Shown piece by piece: positions 46,999-56,603 of a DNA stretch of 64,000 bases. Made by a program: the position numbers and the translations under genes. This DNA is from Actinacidiphila alni (GTDB lineage: Bacteria > Actinomycetota > Actinomycetes > Streptomycetales > Streptomycetaceae), in contig NZ_FONG01000009.1 in the NCBI RefSeq assembly GCF_900112845.1, forward strand, positions 186,001 to 250,000, in the 5' to 3' direction. The notes under the pieces were generated by a model. That model had not been told where the DNA came from. It did no database searches and worked only from the letters and a program-made list of their open reading frames with translations. Position 1 is the stretch's first letter, and the number at the start of each line of letters is the position of its first letter.

Positions 46999-47720
46999 CG
47001 TGATACCGCCTCCAGGGCCTCTTCCAAGGTGAACGCCTTGGCGTAGAGCGCCTTTCCGACAATCGCACCCTCCACGCCCTGCGGAACAAGAGAAGCGATG
47101 GCCCGCAGATCGTCAAGGGACGAAACGCCACCGGAGGCGACCACCGGCCGGTCGGTGGCCGCGCAGACCCCGGCGAGCAGTTCGAGGTTGGGGCCCTGGA
47201 GCGTGCCGTCCTTGGCGATGTCGGTGACGACGTAACGGGCGCAGCCCTCGGAGTCCAGCCGGGCCAGCGTCTCGTACAGGTCGCCGCCGTCCCGGGTCCA
47301 GCCGCGGCCGCGCAGCGTCGTGCCGCGGACGTCGAGGCCGACCGCGATCCGGTCGCCGTGCTCGGCGATGACCTTGGCGACCCACTCCGGGGTCTCCAGC
47401 GCGGCCGTGCCCAGATTGACCCGGGTGCATCCGGTGGCGAGCGCCGCGGCGAGCGTGTCGTCGTCGCGGATGCCGCCGGACAGCTCGACCTTGATGTCCA
47501 TCGAGCGGGCGACCTCGGCGATCTGCGCCCGGTTGTCGCCGGTGCCGAAGGCCGCGTCGAGGTCCACCAGATGCAGCCACTGCGCGCCCGCCGCCTGCCA
47601 GGCCAGCGCGGCGGCGTGCGGGTCGCCGTAGGACGTCTCGGATCCGGACTCGCCGTGCACGAGGCGGACGGCCTGGCCGTCCCGGACGTCGACGGCGGGG
47701 AGGAGTTCGAGCCTGTTCAT
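46995..47720 (-). CDS. priA: Phosphoribosyl isomerase A (bifunctional HisA/TrpF)
   Basis: A 241-residue TIM barrel isomerising ProFAR in histidine synthesis and, in actinomycetes, also phosphoribosyl anthranilate in tryptophan synthesis. The catalytic acid-base Asp in [15 protein letters not shown] and the second Asp in [16 protein letters not shown] are present, as is the phosphate region [14 protein letters not shown]. The dual assignment rests on family knowledge and on the absence of a trpF gene in the window. Its ATG lies 105 bp after hisH, and its stop overlaps the Rid start. Confidence 0.93.
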   Translation of the reverse strand: MNRLELLPAVDVRDGQAVRLVHGESGSETSYGDPHAAALAWQAAGAQWLHLVDLDAAFGTGDNRAQIAEVARSMDIKVELSGGIRDDDTLAAALATGCTRVNLGTAALETPEWVAKVIAEHGDRIAVGLDVRGTTLRGRGWTRDGGDLYETLARLDSEGCARYVVTDIAKDGTLQGPNLELLAGVCAATDRPVVASGGVSSLDDLRAIASLVPQGVEGAIVGKALYAKAFTLEEALEAVSR

Positions 47721-47825
47721 CGCGTTGCGTCCTGGTCGTCGAAGGGATGTCGAAGAGATGTCGAAGGATTGCGGTGAAAGGGAGATGGGGATGCGGTGCG
47801 CGGAGGGCGGGTCCCGCGGCGCCGC

Positions 47826-48470
47826 TCAGAGGGTGTCGAGCCAGTTGGTGAGCAGCTGGGCGCCGGCGTCGCCGGACTTCTCCGGGTGGAACTGGGTCGC
47901 CCACAGCGCGCCGTTCTCCACCGCGGCCACGAACGGCTCGCCGTGCGTGGCCCAGGTGACCTTGGGCGCGCGGATCGACGGATTGTGGGTGTCCAGCGAC
48001 CATTCGCGCACCGCGTAGGAGTGCACGAAGTAGAAGCGGGCGTCGGCGTCGAGCCCCGCGAACTGCCGGGAGTCGGCGGGCGGGCGCACCGTGTTCCAGC
48101 CCATGTGCGGCACGACGGGCGCCTTCAGCGGTTCGACGGTGCCGGGCCACTCGTCGAGCCCGTCGGTCTCCACGCCGTGCTCGATGCCGCGTGCGAAGAG
48201 GATCTGCATACCGACGCAGATGCCCAGCACCGGCCGCCCGCCGGACAGCCGGCGGCCGACGATCCAGTCGCCGCGCACGTCCTTCAGGCCCGCCATGCAG
48301 GCGGCGAAGGCGCCGACGCCGGGGACCAGCAGTCCGTCGGCGTTCATCGCCCTGTCGTAGTCGGCGGTGATCTCCACCTCGGCGCCGGCCCGGGCCAGGG
48401 CCCGCTCGGCGGAGCGGATGTTGCCGAAACCGTAGTCGAGGACGACGACGCTCTTGGGGTTCGCAGCCAT
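47826..48470 (-). CDS. hisH: Imidazole glycerol phosphate synthase, glutaminase subunit
   Basis: A 214-residue class I glutamine amidotransferase that supplies ammonia to HisF. The oxyanion strand [16 protein letters not shown], the nucleophile Cys in [16 protein letters not shown] and the His-x-Glu pair in [13 protein letters not shown] form the triad. The ATG at 48470 lies 13 bases after the stop of the 50-residue membrane protein. The next gene in the operon is priA, after a gap containing short GATGTCGAAG repeats. Confidence 0.96.
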   Translation of the reverse strand: MAANPKSVVVLDYGFGNIRSAERALARAGAEVEITADYDRAMNADGLLVPGVGAFAACMAGLKDVRGDWIVGRRLSGGRPVLGICVGMQILFARGIEHGVETDGLDEWPGTVEPLKAPVVPHMGWNTVRPPADSRQFAGLDADARFYFVHSYAVREWSLDTHNPSIRAPKVTWATHGEPFVAAVENGALWATQFHPEKSGDAGAQLLTNWLDTL

Positions 48471-48483
48471 GGGGTCCTTCCCG

Positions 48484-48636
48484 CTAGAGCTGGAGGAGCC
48501 CGGCCGCCAGCGCCATCACGGAGCCGATGGCCAGGATCGCGATCAGGCTCTTGGACTGCTTCTGCTGCCAGAAGGAGTAGACGCCGCCGGCGAGGAAGAG
48601 ACCGAGCAGGATGAAGAGCGTGGAGTAGGTGTTCAC
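48484..48636 (-). CDS. 50-residue single- or two-pass membrane miniprotein in the his operon
   Basis: GTG at 48636 to TAG at 48484 gives a 50-residue protein starting [20 protein letters not shown], then [10 protein letters not shown] and a second hydrophobic stretch [17 protein letters not shown]. The two segments could form a hairpin in the membrane. GGAAAGAAG precedes the GTG. It fills the gap between hisB and hisH exactly, leaving 13 bases on each side, so it is almost certainly translated. I know no function; from memory, similar small genes occur at this place in other streptomycetes. Confidence 0.82.
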   Translation of the reverse strand: MNTYSTLFILLGLFLAGGVYSFWQQKQSKSLIAILAIGSVMALAAGLLQL

Positions 48637-48649
48637 AGCTTCTTTCCGT

Positions 48650-49243
48650 TCACAGCGCCCCCTTGGTCGACGGCAGGATGCCGGCGGCGCGCGGGTCGCG
48701 CTCGCTGGCGTAGCGCAGGGCGCGGGCCAGCGCCTTGAACTGGCACTCCACGATGTGGTGCGCGTTGCGCCCGTACGGGACGTGGACGTGCAGGGCGATC
48801 TGCGCCTGGGCGACGAAGGACTCCAGGATGTGCCGGGTCATCGTGGTGTCGTAGGAGCCGATCATCGGCGCCATGTTCTCCGGCTCGGTGTGCACCAGGT
48901 AGGGGCGGCCGGAGAGGTCCACGGTGACCTGGGCGAGCGATTCGTCCAGCGGCACCGTGCAGTTCCCGAAGCGGTAGATGCCGACCTTGTCGCCGAGCGC
49001 CTGCTTGAACGCGGCACCGAGCGCCAGCGCGGTGTCCTCGATCGTGTGGTGCGTGTCGATGTGCAGGTCGCCCTCGGTCTTCACCGACAGGTCGAACAGG
49101 CCGTGCCTGCCGAGCTGGTCGAGCATGTGGTCGTAGAAGCCCACACCCGTCGAGACGGCCACCTGCCCGGTGCCGTCCAGGTCGATCTCGACGACGACGG
49201 AGGTTTCCTTGGTGGTGCGTTCCACGCGGCCCACGCGGGTCAT
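48650..49243 (-). CDS. hisB: Imidazoleglycerol-phosphate dehydratase
   Basis: A 197-residue Mn-dependent dehydratase (sixth histidine step), monofunctional, without the HisN phosphatase domain found in enterics. Metal-binding histidines are in [35 protein letters not shown] and [20 protein letters not shown]. The ATG overlaps the hisC stop by four bases. It is followed by the 50-residue membrane protein gene. Confidence 0.97.
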   Translation of the reverse strand: MTRVGRVERTTKETSVVVEIDLDGTGQVAVSTGVGFYDHMLDQLGRHGLFDLSVKTEGDLHIDTHHTIEDTALALGAAFKQALGDKVGIYRFGNCTVPLDESLAQVTVDLSGRPYLVHTEPENMAPMIGSYDTTMTRHILESFVAQAQIALHVHVPYGRNAHHIVECQFKALARALRYASERDPRAAGILPSTKGAL

Positions 49244-50484
49244 GCGGACTCCTCGCTCTGATCTGTCGGTTCGCTGTGTTCGCCGGTGACGCGGTGTTCC
49301 ACGACGACGCCGAGGTGTTCGGCGAAGCCGAGGTGCTCGGTGCCGCCGAGGTGCTCGGTGCCGCCGTGTTCCGCGGTGATGCCGAGGTGCTCCTTGACGA
49401 CGCTCCTGACGGCGTCGAGGAACGCGTCGTTCTCGGCCGGGGTGCCCGCGGAGACCCGCAGCCACCCGGGCACGCCGTTGTCCCGGACGAGGACCCCGCG
49501 GTCGAGGATCGCCTGCCAGGCGGCGTGGCTGTCGGCGAAGCGGCCGAACTGCACGAAATTCGCGTCGGACTCGGTGACCTCGCAGCCGATCGCGGTCAGC
49601 TCGGCGACCAGCCGGTCCCGTTCGTCCTTGAGCTGCTGGACGTAGCCGAGGAGGGTGTGGGTGTGCTCCAGCGCGGCGAGCGCGGTGGCCTGGGTGACCG
49701 AGGACAGGTGGTACGGCAGCCGGACCAGCTGCACCGCGTCCACCACGGCCGGGTCGGCGGCCAGATAGCCCAGCCGCAGTCCGGCGGCGCCGAACGCCTT
49801 GGACATCGTGCGGGTCAGCACCAGGTGCGGGCGGCCCTCGATCAGCGGCAGCAGCGACGGGCGGTGCGAGAACTCGCCGTACGCCTCGTCCACGATCACC
49901 ATCGACGGCTTGGCGGCCTGCGCGGCCTCGTACAGCGCGAGGACGGTCGCGGCGTCCACGGCGGTGCCGGTCGGATTGTTCGGCGAGCAGATGAACACCA
50001 CGTCGGGGCGGAGCCGTTCGATCTCGCCGACCGCCGCGTCCACGTCGATCCGGAAGTCCTCGGTGCGCGGCCCGGAGATCCAGCCGGTGCCGGTGCCGCG
50101 CGAGATCAGCGCGTGCATCGAATACGACGGCTCGAAGCCGATCGCGGTCCTGCCGGGGCCGCCGAAGGTCTGGAGCAGTTGCTGGATGACCTCGTTGGAG
50201 CCGTTGGCGGCCCACACCTGGTCGACGCCGACGGAGTGCCCCGCGCTCCGCGACAGGTAGTCGGCCAGCGCGACGCGCAGCTCGACGGCGTCGCGGTCCG
50301 GGTAGCGGTTGAGCTGCCTGGCGGCCTCGGTGACCCGCTCGGCGATCCGCGCGACCAGTTCCTCGGGCAGCGGATACGGATTCTCGTTGGTGTTCAGCCG
50401 CACCGGCACGTCGAGCTGCGGGGCGCCGTACGGGAACTGGCCGCGCAGTTCGTCGCGGACGGGGAGGTCGTCGATACCGGTCAC
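49240..50484 (-). CDS. hisC: Histidinol-phosphate aminotransferase with repetitive C-terminal tail
   Basis: A 414-residue PLP enzyme of fold type [63 protein letters not shown] and [20 protein letters not shown] (PLP lysine in MSKAFG) are all present. The usual enzyme ends near residue 370 ([14 protein letters not shown]). The remaining about 45 residues are an extra tail with hexapeptide-like repeats ([19 protein letters not shown]). The GTG start overlaps the hisD stop by four bases, and its own stop overlaps hisB. Confidence 0.95.
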   Translation of the reverse strand: MTGIDDLPVRDELRGQFPYGAPQLDVPVRLNTNENPYPLPEELVARIAERVTEAARQLNRYPDRDAVELRVALADYLSRSAGHSVGVDQVWAANGSNEVIQQLLQTFGGPGRTAIGFEPSYSMHALISRGTGTGWISGPRTEDFRIDVDAAVGEIERLRPDVVFICSPNNPTGTAVDAATVLALYEAAQAAKPSMVIVDEAYGEFSHRPSLLPLIEGRPHLVLTRTMSKAFGAAGLRLGYLAADPAVVDAVQLVRLPYHLSSVTQATALAALEHTHTLLGYVQQLKDERDRLVAELTAIGCEVTESDANFVQFGRFADSHAAWQAILDRGVLVRDNGVPGWLRVSAGTPAENDAFLDAVRSVVKEHLGITAEHGGTEHLGGTEHLGFAEHLGVVVEHRVTGEHSEPTDQSEESA

Positions 50485-51815
50485 GGCGTGGGCACCTCCC
50501 CCGCGAACCTGGCGGTGACGGCCGCGCCGTGCGCGGGCAGGTCCTCGGCGTCGGCGAGCGTCACCACGTGGTGGGCGACCTCGGCGAGCGCCTGGCGGGA
50601 GTAGTCCACGACGTGGATGCCGCGCAGGAAGGACTGCACGGACAGGCCCGAGGAGTGGCAGGCGCAGCCGCCGGTGGGCAGGACGTGGTTGGAGCCCGCG
50701 CAGTAGTCGCCGAGCGAGACGGGCGCGTGCGGGCCGACGAAGATCGCGCCGGCGTTGCGCACCCGGGCGGCGACGGCGGCGGCGTCCGCGGTCTGGATCT
50801 CCAGGTGCTCGGCGGCGTAGGCGTCCACGACTTCCAGGCCCCGGTCGAGGGTGTCGACGAGGACGACCGCGGACTGGCGGCCGGTGAGCGCGGCGGTGAT
50901 CCGGTCGGTGTGTCGGGTGGCGGCCACCTGGGCCTCCACCTCCTTGCCGACCGCGTCGGCCAGCTCCGGCGAGGTGGTGACCAGGACGGCGGCGGCCAGC
51001 GGGTCGTGCTCGGCCTGGCTGATCAGGTCGGCGGCGACGTAGCCGGGGTCCGCGGTGTCGTCGGCGAGGATCGCGATCTCGGTGGGTCCGGCCTCGGCGT
51101 CGATGCCGATCCGGCCCTTGAGCAGGCGCTTGGCGGCGGCCACATAGATGTTGCCGGGGCCGGTGACGAGATTGACCGGACGGCACTCGTCGGTGCCGTA
51201 CGCGAACATCGCGACGGCCTGGGCGCCGCCGGCCGCGTACACCTCGGTGACGCCGAGCAGGGCGCAGGCGGCGAGGATGGTGGGGTGCGGGGAGCCGCCG
51301 AATTCCTTCTGCGGGGGCGAGGCCACCGCGATGCCCTCGACCCCGGCCTCCTGGGCCGGCACCACGTTCATCACCACGGACGACGGGTAGACGGCGATGC
51401 CGCCGGGCACGTACAGGCCGACCCGCTGCACCGGCAGCCACTTCTCGGTGACCGTGCCGCCGGGCACGACCTGGGTGGTGACGTCCTGCCGGCGCTGGTC
51501 GCCGTGGACCAGGCGGGCGCGGCGGATGGACTCCTCCAGGGCCGCGCGCACCGCGGGGTCGAGCGCGGCCAGCGCGTCCCGCAGCGCCTGCTCCGACACC
51601 CGCAGCCGGTCCAGCCTCACCCCGTCGAACCGCTCGCCGTACTCGATCACCGCGGCCGTGCCCCGATGGCGTACGTCGTCGCAGATGGGCCGCACGGCAT
51701 GCAGCGCGGCCTCCACGTCGAACTCGGCTCGGGGCAGCAGGTCGCGGTCGATCCCGCCCTCGGGGAAGGCGGCACCGCGCAGGTCGAGGCGGGGCAGATC
51801 GATTCGGGAGATCAC
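50481..51815 (-). CDS. hisD: Histidinol dehydrogenase
   Basis: A 444-residue zinc- and NAD-dependent enzyme oxidising histidinol to histidine in two steps. Landmarks are [19 protein letters not shown] quoted as [51 protein letters not shown], zinc ligands in [10 protein letters not shown], and [20 protein letters not shown]. It is the first gene of the operon. The GTG at 51815 lies about eight bases downstream of TACACT, suggesting leaderless translation. It diverges from the beta-helix membrane gene. Confidence 0.97.
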   Translation of the reverse strand: MISRIDLPRLDLRGAAFPEGGIDRDLLPRAEFDVEAALHAVRPICDDVRHRGTAAVIEYGERFDGVRLDRLRVSEQALRDALAALDPAVRAALEESIRRARLVHGDQRRQDVTTQVVPGGTVTEKWLPVQRVGLYVPGGIAVYPSSVVMNVVPAQEAGVEGIAVASPPQKEFGGSPHPTILAACALLGVTEVYAAGGAQAVAMFAYGTDECRPVNLVTGPGNIYVAAAKRLLKGRIGIDAEAGPTEIAILADDTADPGYVAADLISQAEHDPLAAAVLVTTSPELADAVGKEVEAQVAATRHTDRITAALTGRQSAVVLVDTLDRGLEVVDAYAAEHLEIQTADAAAVAARVRNAGAIFVGPHAPVSLGDYCAGSNHVLPTGGCACHSSGLSVQSFLRGIHVVDYSRQALAEVAHHVVTLADAEDLPAHGAAVTARFAGEVPTP

Positions 51816-51821
51816 GCTGCC

Positions 51822-51828
51822 AAGTGTA
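51822..51828 (-). promoter_or_regulatory. Candidate -10 element of the his operon (leaderless start)
   Basis: On the minus strand TACACT precedes the hisD GTG by about seven to eight bases (TACACTTGGCAGCGTG), the spacing expected when transcription starts at or very near the start codon. There is no good ribosome site. The -35 region is not convincing. Confidence 0.4.
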
Positions 51829-51947
51829 GAGACCCGGGCATGGGGGACGTTCCGCGGTTCCACTCCGTGATACGGCCCGTCCACCGGGGGTGCCCGGGCC
51901 GGCGCGGGGCTCCGCTACGGTGTGCGCCGACGCTTGGAGGGGGACGG

Positions 51948-53633
51948 GTGAGCGAGCAGCGCGCGCACGAGCCGCCGGACGACTGGACGGCGGCCGAGCA
52001 GGGCATGTGGCGGGCGTTCCGGCACGGCGGCAGCCACGACCTGCGCACCGGCCGCGCCGAGGACGACGATCCGGTGGCCGCGGGCGGCTCCTGGGGACCG
52101 GAGCGCACGGTACGCGCCGACGCGGTGGCGCAACTGCTGCTGGACGGGCCGCCGCCGGAGCCCGGCCGGGTGACCGGGCTGAAGCTGGCGGGCGTACGGA
52201 TCAGCGGGCGGCTCTCGCTGGCCGGCGGCACGGTCACGCCGTACGCGCAGTTCGACGGCTGCCGCTTCGACGACCAGCTGCTGCTGCCGGAGTGCCGGGC
52301 GGGCAGCATGCGGCTGGTGCACTGCCTGATCCCGCGCCTCGAGGCGGCGCGGCTGCAGATCACCGGGGACCTGCATCTGCCGCAGTGCGTGATCACCGGC
52401 GGCATCCGGCTGACCGACGCGCAGATCGGCACCGACCTGCTGCTCAATCAGCTCACCGTCCGCCGCGACCGGCACGGCCGCGCCATCGCCGCCGACGGCC
52501 TCACCGTCGGCCAGGACCTGGACGCCGAACTCATGGACGTGCGCGGTGAGTTCAGCCTGCGCAGCGCCCGGATCGGCGGCCGTCTGAATCTGCGCGGCTG
52601 CACCCTGCGCAATCCGTACGGCCGCGACGCCCTCAACGCGGCCCGCGTGACGGTCGAGCACACCGTCTACCTGAGCACGAGCTGGCCGTCGTCCGGCTCG
52701 ACGGGCACGGCACCCGACATCGACGCGGCCGACCCGGCGGCCGACCCCGCGGACCGCGCCGCGGGCGCGACGGACGACGACGGCGGCGACGACGGCGGCG
52801 CGGCGACGGCCCCCGGCGCCGCACCGCCGACCGCGCGCGCCGCCCGCAGGGAGTTCAGGGCGGAGGGCGGGGTACGGCTGGACGACGCGCGGGTCGGGAA
52901 CGCGGTGATCGTCAACCGGGCCGTGTTCCGGCTGGGCGAGGGGCAGCAGTTGTCGCTGCGGCGGCTCCAGACGCCCGAGCTGCGGCTGACGCCGGCCCGG
53001 CCGCCGAGCGGCACGGTGTCGCTGGCGGGCGCCGTCGTGGGACGGCTCACCGACGCGCCGCAGAGCTGGCCGGGTCCGGGCCGGGTCGACATCGGCGACT
53101 TCTCGTACGAGTCGCTCGCCCCGCGGACGCCCTTCCCGCTGCGGGACCGGATCGCGTGGCTGGACGCGGCCACGCCCGAGTACAGCCCGGGCCCGTACGA
53201 GCGGCTGGCCGCCGCCCTGCGCGCGGGCGGCGAGGACGCGCACGCCCGCGAGGTGCTGCTCGCCAAGCAGCGGCGGCGCCGCGAGTCGCTGCCGCTCGCC
53301 GGGCGGATCTGGGGCCGGCTCCAGGACGTGACGGTCGGCTACGGCTACCGGCCGGGCCGGGCGGCGGTGTGGATGGTCGCGCTGTGGGCGCTGGGCGCGG
53401 TGTACTTCGCCGCGCACCGGTAGCCGCCGCCCGCGGACGACGGCTACCGGCCGCACTGGTCCCCCGCCCTGTACGCGCTGGACCTGCTGCTGCCGGTGAT
53501 CGACCTCGGCCAGGACAACGCCTGGCGGGAGGCGGGGACCGGCCAGTGGGTGGCGTCGCTGCTCACCCTGCTCGGCTGGACGCTGGCCACCACGGTGGCC
53601 GCCGGGGCGTCCCGGCTGCTGAGCCGGGGGTGA
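51948..53633 (+). pseudogene. Beta-helix (pentapeptide/bactofilin-like) membrane-associated protein interrupted by an in-frame TAG
   Basis: The frame opens with GTG at 51948 after GGAGGGGGAC and encodes 491 residues to TAG at 53421-53423. It consists of right-handed beta-helix-like repeats ([39 protein letters not shown] quoted in part), an Asp/Ala-rich insert, a helical domain and a membrane segment (AAVWMVALWALGAVYFA). After the TAG the same frame continues without any shift for 69 codons (DGYRPHWSPALYALDLLLPV, then a second membrane segment) to TGA at 53631-53633. The downstream part looks like the normal C-terminus. Nonsense mutation, readthrough or sequencing error are possible. Function unknown; relatives are often annotated as membrane-associated oxidoreductase without proof. 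Confidence 0.82.
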
Positions 53634-53721
53634 CGCGCCCGGGCCGGATCAGCCGCCTTTCGCGAGGCAGCGGGCACAGTGGCTGACGAAGGCGGCCGTG
53701 CTGCCCGTACCCTTGCTCACT

Positions 53722-54441
53722 GTGACCGATCGCCTTCCGCTCTTCCCGCTCAGTACGGCGCTCTTCCCCGGCCTGGTGCTGCCGCTGAACGTCTTCGAGG
53801 AGCGGTACCGCGCACTCGTCGGCGACCTGCTGACGCTGCCCGAGAACGCGCCGCGGCGCTTCGGCGTGGTCGCCATCAAGAACGGCCAGGAGGTCGCGCC
53901 GACCGGCCAGGACGGCCGGGACACCGGGGCCGCCGCCGGGCTCGGTGACGACCCGGCCGCCGCGCTGTACGGGTACGGCTGCATCGCCGACGCGACCGGC
54001 ATCGCCGAACGGGACGACGGGGGCTACGAGTTGGTGGCCACCGGCCTGATCCGCTTCAAGCTGCTGTCGGTGGACGCGAGCGGCCCGTATCTGACCGGCG
54101 CCTTCGAGGAGCTGCCGGATCAGCCGGGCAGCGGCGCGGGCGCGCTGGCCTCCGAGGTCTCCCGGGTCTTCGGCACCTACCAGAAGCGGCTGGCGGGGGC
54201 GCGGGAGCGCACGCTGGCCGCGGGCCAGGAGTTCCCGGACGACGCGACCGTGCTGTCCTACCTGGTGGCCGCCGCCATGGTGGTGGAGACCCCGGTCAAG
54301 CAGGAGCTGCTGGAGGCCGCCGACACCGCGGCCCGGCTGACCGCGGAGCTGCGGCTGCTGCGCCGCGAGACCGCGGTCATCGACAAGCTGCCGTCGCTGC
54401 CGGCGGTGGAACTGACCCATCAGGCGATCAGCGCGAATTAG
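53722..54441 (+). CDS. Lon-substrate-binding-domain (LON N-terminal-like) protein
   Basis: A 239-residue stand-alone LON substrate-binding-domain protein without ATPase or protease domain. The start VTDRLPLFPLSTALFPGLVL and PLNVFEERYRALVGDLL are typical, followed by RFGVVAIKNGQEV and the helical second half (SYLVAAAMVVETPVKQELLE). Such proteins may deliver substrates or act as adaptors; the role is not established. The GTG at 53722 has no ribosome site but a TACCCT about nine bases upstream, so leaderless translation is possible; an in-frame GTG at 53698 is an alternative. Confidence 0.88.
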   Translation: MTDRLPLFPLSTALFPGLVLPLNVFEERYRALVGDLLTLPENAPRRFGVVAIKNGQEVAPTGQDGRDTGAAAGLGDDPAAALYGYGCIADATGIAERDDGGYELVATGLIRFKLLSVDASGPYLTGAFEELPDQPGSGAGALASEVSRVFGTYQKRLAGARERTLAAGQEFPDDATVLSYLVAAAMVVETPVKQELLEAADTAARLTAELRLLRRETAVIDKLPSLPAVELTHQAISAN

Positions 54442-54507
54442 GGCCGGTCCGGCGGATCAGGGGCGTCGCGCGCCAGGGAAGCCGCACTTCAGGAAAGGGA
54501 GCCCGTC

Positions 54508-55005
54508 GTGGCGAAGAAGGCACGTACGGCCGGCGGCACTCCGGCCACGGTCGCGCTGGAGAAGGCGGGCCTGCCCTTCACCGTGCACGCCTACGCGCAC
54601 GACCCGGCGTCCGAGCTGTCCTACGGGGCCGAGGCCGCCGCCGCGCTCGGCACCTCGCCCGACCGGGTCTTCAAGACGCTGCTGGCCGAGGTGGACGGCG
54701 CCCTGACCGTCGCGGTGGTGCCGGTCGCGGGCTCGCTCGACCTCAAGGCGCTGGCGGCAGCGGCGGGCGGCAAGCGCGCCGCGATGGCGCCGCCCGCCGA
54801 CGCCGAACGCGCCACCGGTTATGTGGTCGGCGGCATCTCGCCGCTGGGGCAGCGCAAACGGCTGCCGACGGTCCTGGACGCCTCGGCCCTGGACTTCCCC
54901 ACGGTCTTCGTCTCGGCGGGCAAGCGGGGCCTTGAGGTCGAGCTGTCGCCGGCCGATCTGGCGGCGCTCACCTCGGCGGTGACGGCCGGCATCGCCCGCG
55001 CCTGA
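54508..55005 (+). CDS. ybaK: YbaK/EbsC-type Cys-tRNA(Pro) deacylase
   Basis: A 165-residue aminoacyl-tRNA editing-domain protein that hydrolyses mischarged Cys-tRNA(Pro). The catalytic and substrate-pocket phrases are PDRVFKTLLAEVDG (key lysine in VFKTL), VVPVAGSLDLKALAAAAGGK quoted as VPVAGSLDLKALA, and GYVVGGISPLGQRKRLPTVL, where GGISPxG is the family signature. The GTG follows AGGAAAGGGAG. It is 66 bp downstream of the Lon-domain gene on the same strand. Confidence 0.92.
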   Translation: MAKKARTAGGTPATVALEKAGLPFTVHAYAHDPASELSYGAEAAAALGTSPDRVFKTLLAEVDGALTVAVVPVAGSLDLKALAAAAGGKRAAMAPPADAERATGYVVGGISPLGQRKRLPTVLDASALDFPTVFVSAGKRGLEVELSPADLAALTSAVTAGIARA

Positions 55006-55032
55006 GCGCGTACGAGGCCGGGGCGCCGGTGC

Positions 55033-55719
55033 TCAGCCCTCCGGCGCCGGGTTCGGATTCGAATTCGGATTCGGGTTCGGCGGCTGCGGCGCGGGCGGCG
55101 GCGGTGCGCCCCACTGGGCCGGCGGGATGTACGGCGGAAGCTCCGGGTCGCGCGGGCCGAACGCCCAGGTGAGGCAGGAGTGCACGAGCATCGCCGCCGC
55201 GGGCCAGGCGATCAGCGCGCTCTTGGCGCGCAGCTTCAGCGGGCCGTCGAAGACGACATTGGCGCCGACGTCCATGGCGTGCTTGCGGAGGTCGCGGGTC
55301 GGGCCGAGCACGATGCCGAGCCGCCAGCCGACGACGGCGGCGAGCACACCGCCGACCGCGAGCGCCAGCACCAGCGCGACACCGCCCCTGCGGTAGCGGA
55401 GGAAGACGCCGACGGCGGTCAGCGCGCCCAGGACCAGCGAGATCAGCACGAACATGCCGTCGCTGCCGATCGCCTCCTCGCCCTCGGTGTCCTTGAGGTA
55501 GACGGCCTTGCCGTCCGACACCAGCGGGATGCGCGGCGACAGCCACACCCACAGCAGCGCGAGGATCACCCCGCACACCGTGACGGCCACCGCGACCAGC
55601 GCGGCCCGCCGCAGCTCCACGGCCACGGAGGGTCCGTCCCCCTTGCCGCCGACGGGTCCTCCGCCCGGGTAGGGCGGGAACGGCGGGGGCTGGTCATGCG
55701 GCGTCAGGGGTGCGGTCAC
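55033..55719 (-). CDS. DUF2567-type membrane protein
   Basis: A 228-residue protein with four hydrophobic segments (LVAVAVTVCGVILALLWVWL, MFVLISLVLGALTAVGVFL, VALVLALAVGGVLAAVVGW, ALIAWPAAAMLVHSCLTWAF). The N-terminus is Pro/Gly-rich and the C-terminus is a short Pro-Asn repeat (PNPNPNSNPNPAPEG). The DUF2567 name comes from the overall pattern, especially the loop VSDGKAVYLKDTEGEEAIGSDG (quoted as KAVYLKDTEGEEAIGSDG). Function unknown. It is convergent with ybaK, leaving 27 bp between the stop codons. Confidence 0.82.
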   Translation of the reverse strand: MTAPLTPHDQPPPFPPYPGGGPVGGKGDGPSVAVELRRAALVAVAVTVCGVILALLWVWLSPRIPLVSDGKAVYLKDTEGEEAIGSDGMFVLISLVLGALTAVGVFLRYRRGGVALVLALAVGGVLAAVVGWRLGIVLGPTRDLRKHAMDVGANVVFDGPLKLRAKSALIAWPAAAMLVHSCLTWAFGPRDPELPPYIPPAQWGAPPPPAPQPPNPNPNSNPNPAPEG

Positions 55720-55753
55720 CTGCCCATCGTGCCAGGTCTGGCTGTGCGCCGCG

Positions 55754-56575
55754 TCACCGGCAGGCCGCCCTGCGGTACGCCCGGGTGGCCACGGCCAGCG
55801 AGACGACGCCGACGGCCGCGCACACCGACAGGTCGCCGAGCACCGCCGCCCAGTCCGGCCGGTCGCCGAAGGTCCTGGTGTACGCCTCGACGCCGTACGT
55901 GGACGGCAGCAGGTCGCGGGCCCAGGAGATCGGCGCGGGCATGTGGGAGGCGGGCAGCACACCGAGCAGCAGCGCGGCGGACATGCCGAGCTGTCCGAAG
56001 AGGGTCGCGATCTCCTGCCGGGGCGCGAGCAGTCCGAGGGCCGCGCCGAGGCCGGACAGCGCCGCCCCGGCCAGCGGGATGACCACGGCGAGGATCCACA
56101 GATTGGTGAGCGTCAGATGGAACAGGACACAGCCGGTGACGGCGGTGACGAGGGTGCCGGGCACGGTGAAGGAGGCGTAGGCGCCGGCGGCGCCGAGCAC
56201 GACAGCGGCCGGCGGCACCGGCAGCGTCGCGTAGTGGTCGAGGCCGCCGGAGGCACGCAGCTGCCCGAAATATTGGGCGAGCAGATTGAGCGCGACGAAG
56301 GCGACCACCAGGACGCTGGAGCCCGCGACGACGGAGCGGGCCGCCTCGCCGTCCCCGGCGTCGACCACACCGCGCATCATCACCATGATCCCGATGGACT
56401 GGAAGGTGGCGACGAACAGCAGCGGGATCCGCGCCACCCGGGCGCGGGAGAGCTGGGCGCGGTAGACCGCGCCGAAGGCGGGCCACAGCCGGGCCCGGGG
56501 CGCGAGCGGCGCCGCCCCGTACGGCCGTGCCGCCTCGCCCCTGGGCACCGGGACGATCTGGGTGAGCACGCTCAT
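55754..56575 (-). CDS. ABC-2 type transporter permease
   Basis: A 273-residue membrane protein with six hydrophobic segments and ABC-2 features (AQLSRARVARIPLLFVATFQ quoted as SRARVARIPLLFVATFQ, LAGAALSGLGAALGLLAPR, LLGVLPASHMPAPISWARDLLPS quoted as ASHMPAPISWARDLLPS near the end). It is expected to pair with the ATPase encoded just upstream to export a lipid, drug or polysaccharide, not identified. The ATG at 56575 follows GGAG by eight bases. It starts 28 bp after the ATPase gene. Confidence 0.88.
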   Translation of the reverse strand: MSVLTQIVPVPRGEAARPYGAAPLAPRARLWPAFGAVYRAQLSRARVARIPLLFVATFQSIGIMVMMRGVVDAGDGEAARSVVAGSSVLVVAFVALNLLAQYFGQLRASGGLDHYATLPVPPAAVVLGAAGAYASFTVPGTLVTAVTGCVLFHLTLTNLWILAVVIPLAGAALSGLGAALGLLAPRQEIATLFGQLGMSAALLLGVLPASHMPAPISWARDLLPSTYGVEAYTRTFGDRPDWAAVLGDLSVCAAVGVVSLAVATRAYRRAACR

Positions 56576-56603
56576 ACGCAGGCTCCGCACATCGTGGGGG
56601 TCG

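Noticed and set aside
53421..53423. TAG read as pyrrolysine or other recoding
   Set aside because: Pyrrolysine machinery is not known in streptomycetes and no recoding structure is evident. Nonsense mutation, error or ordinary readthrough are more likely.
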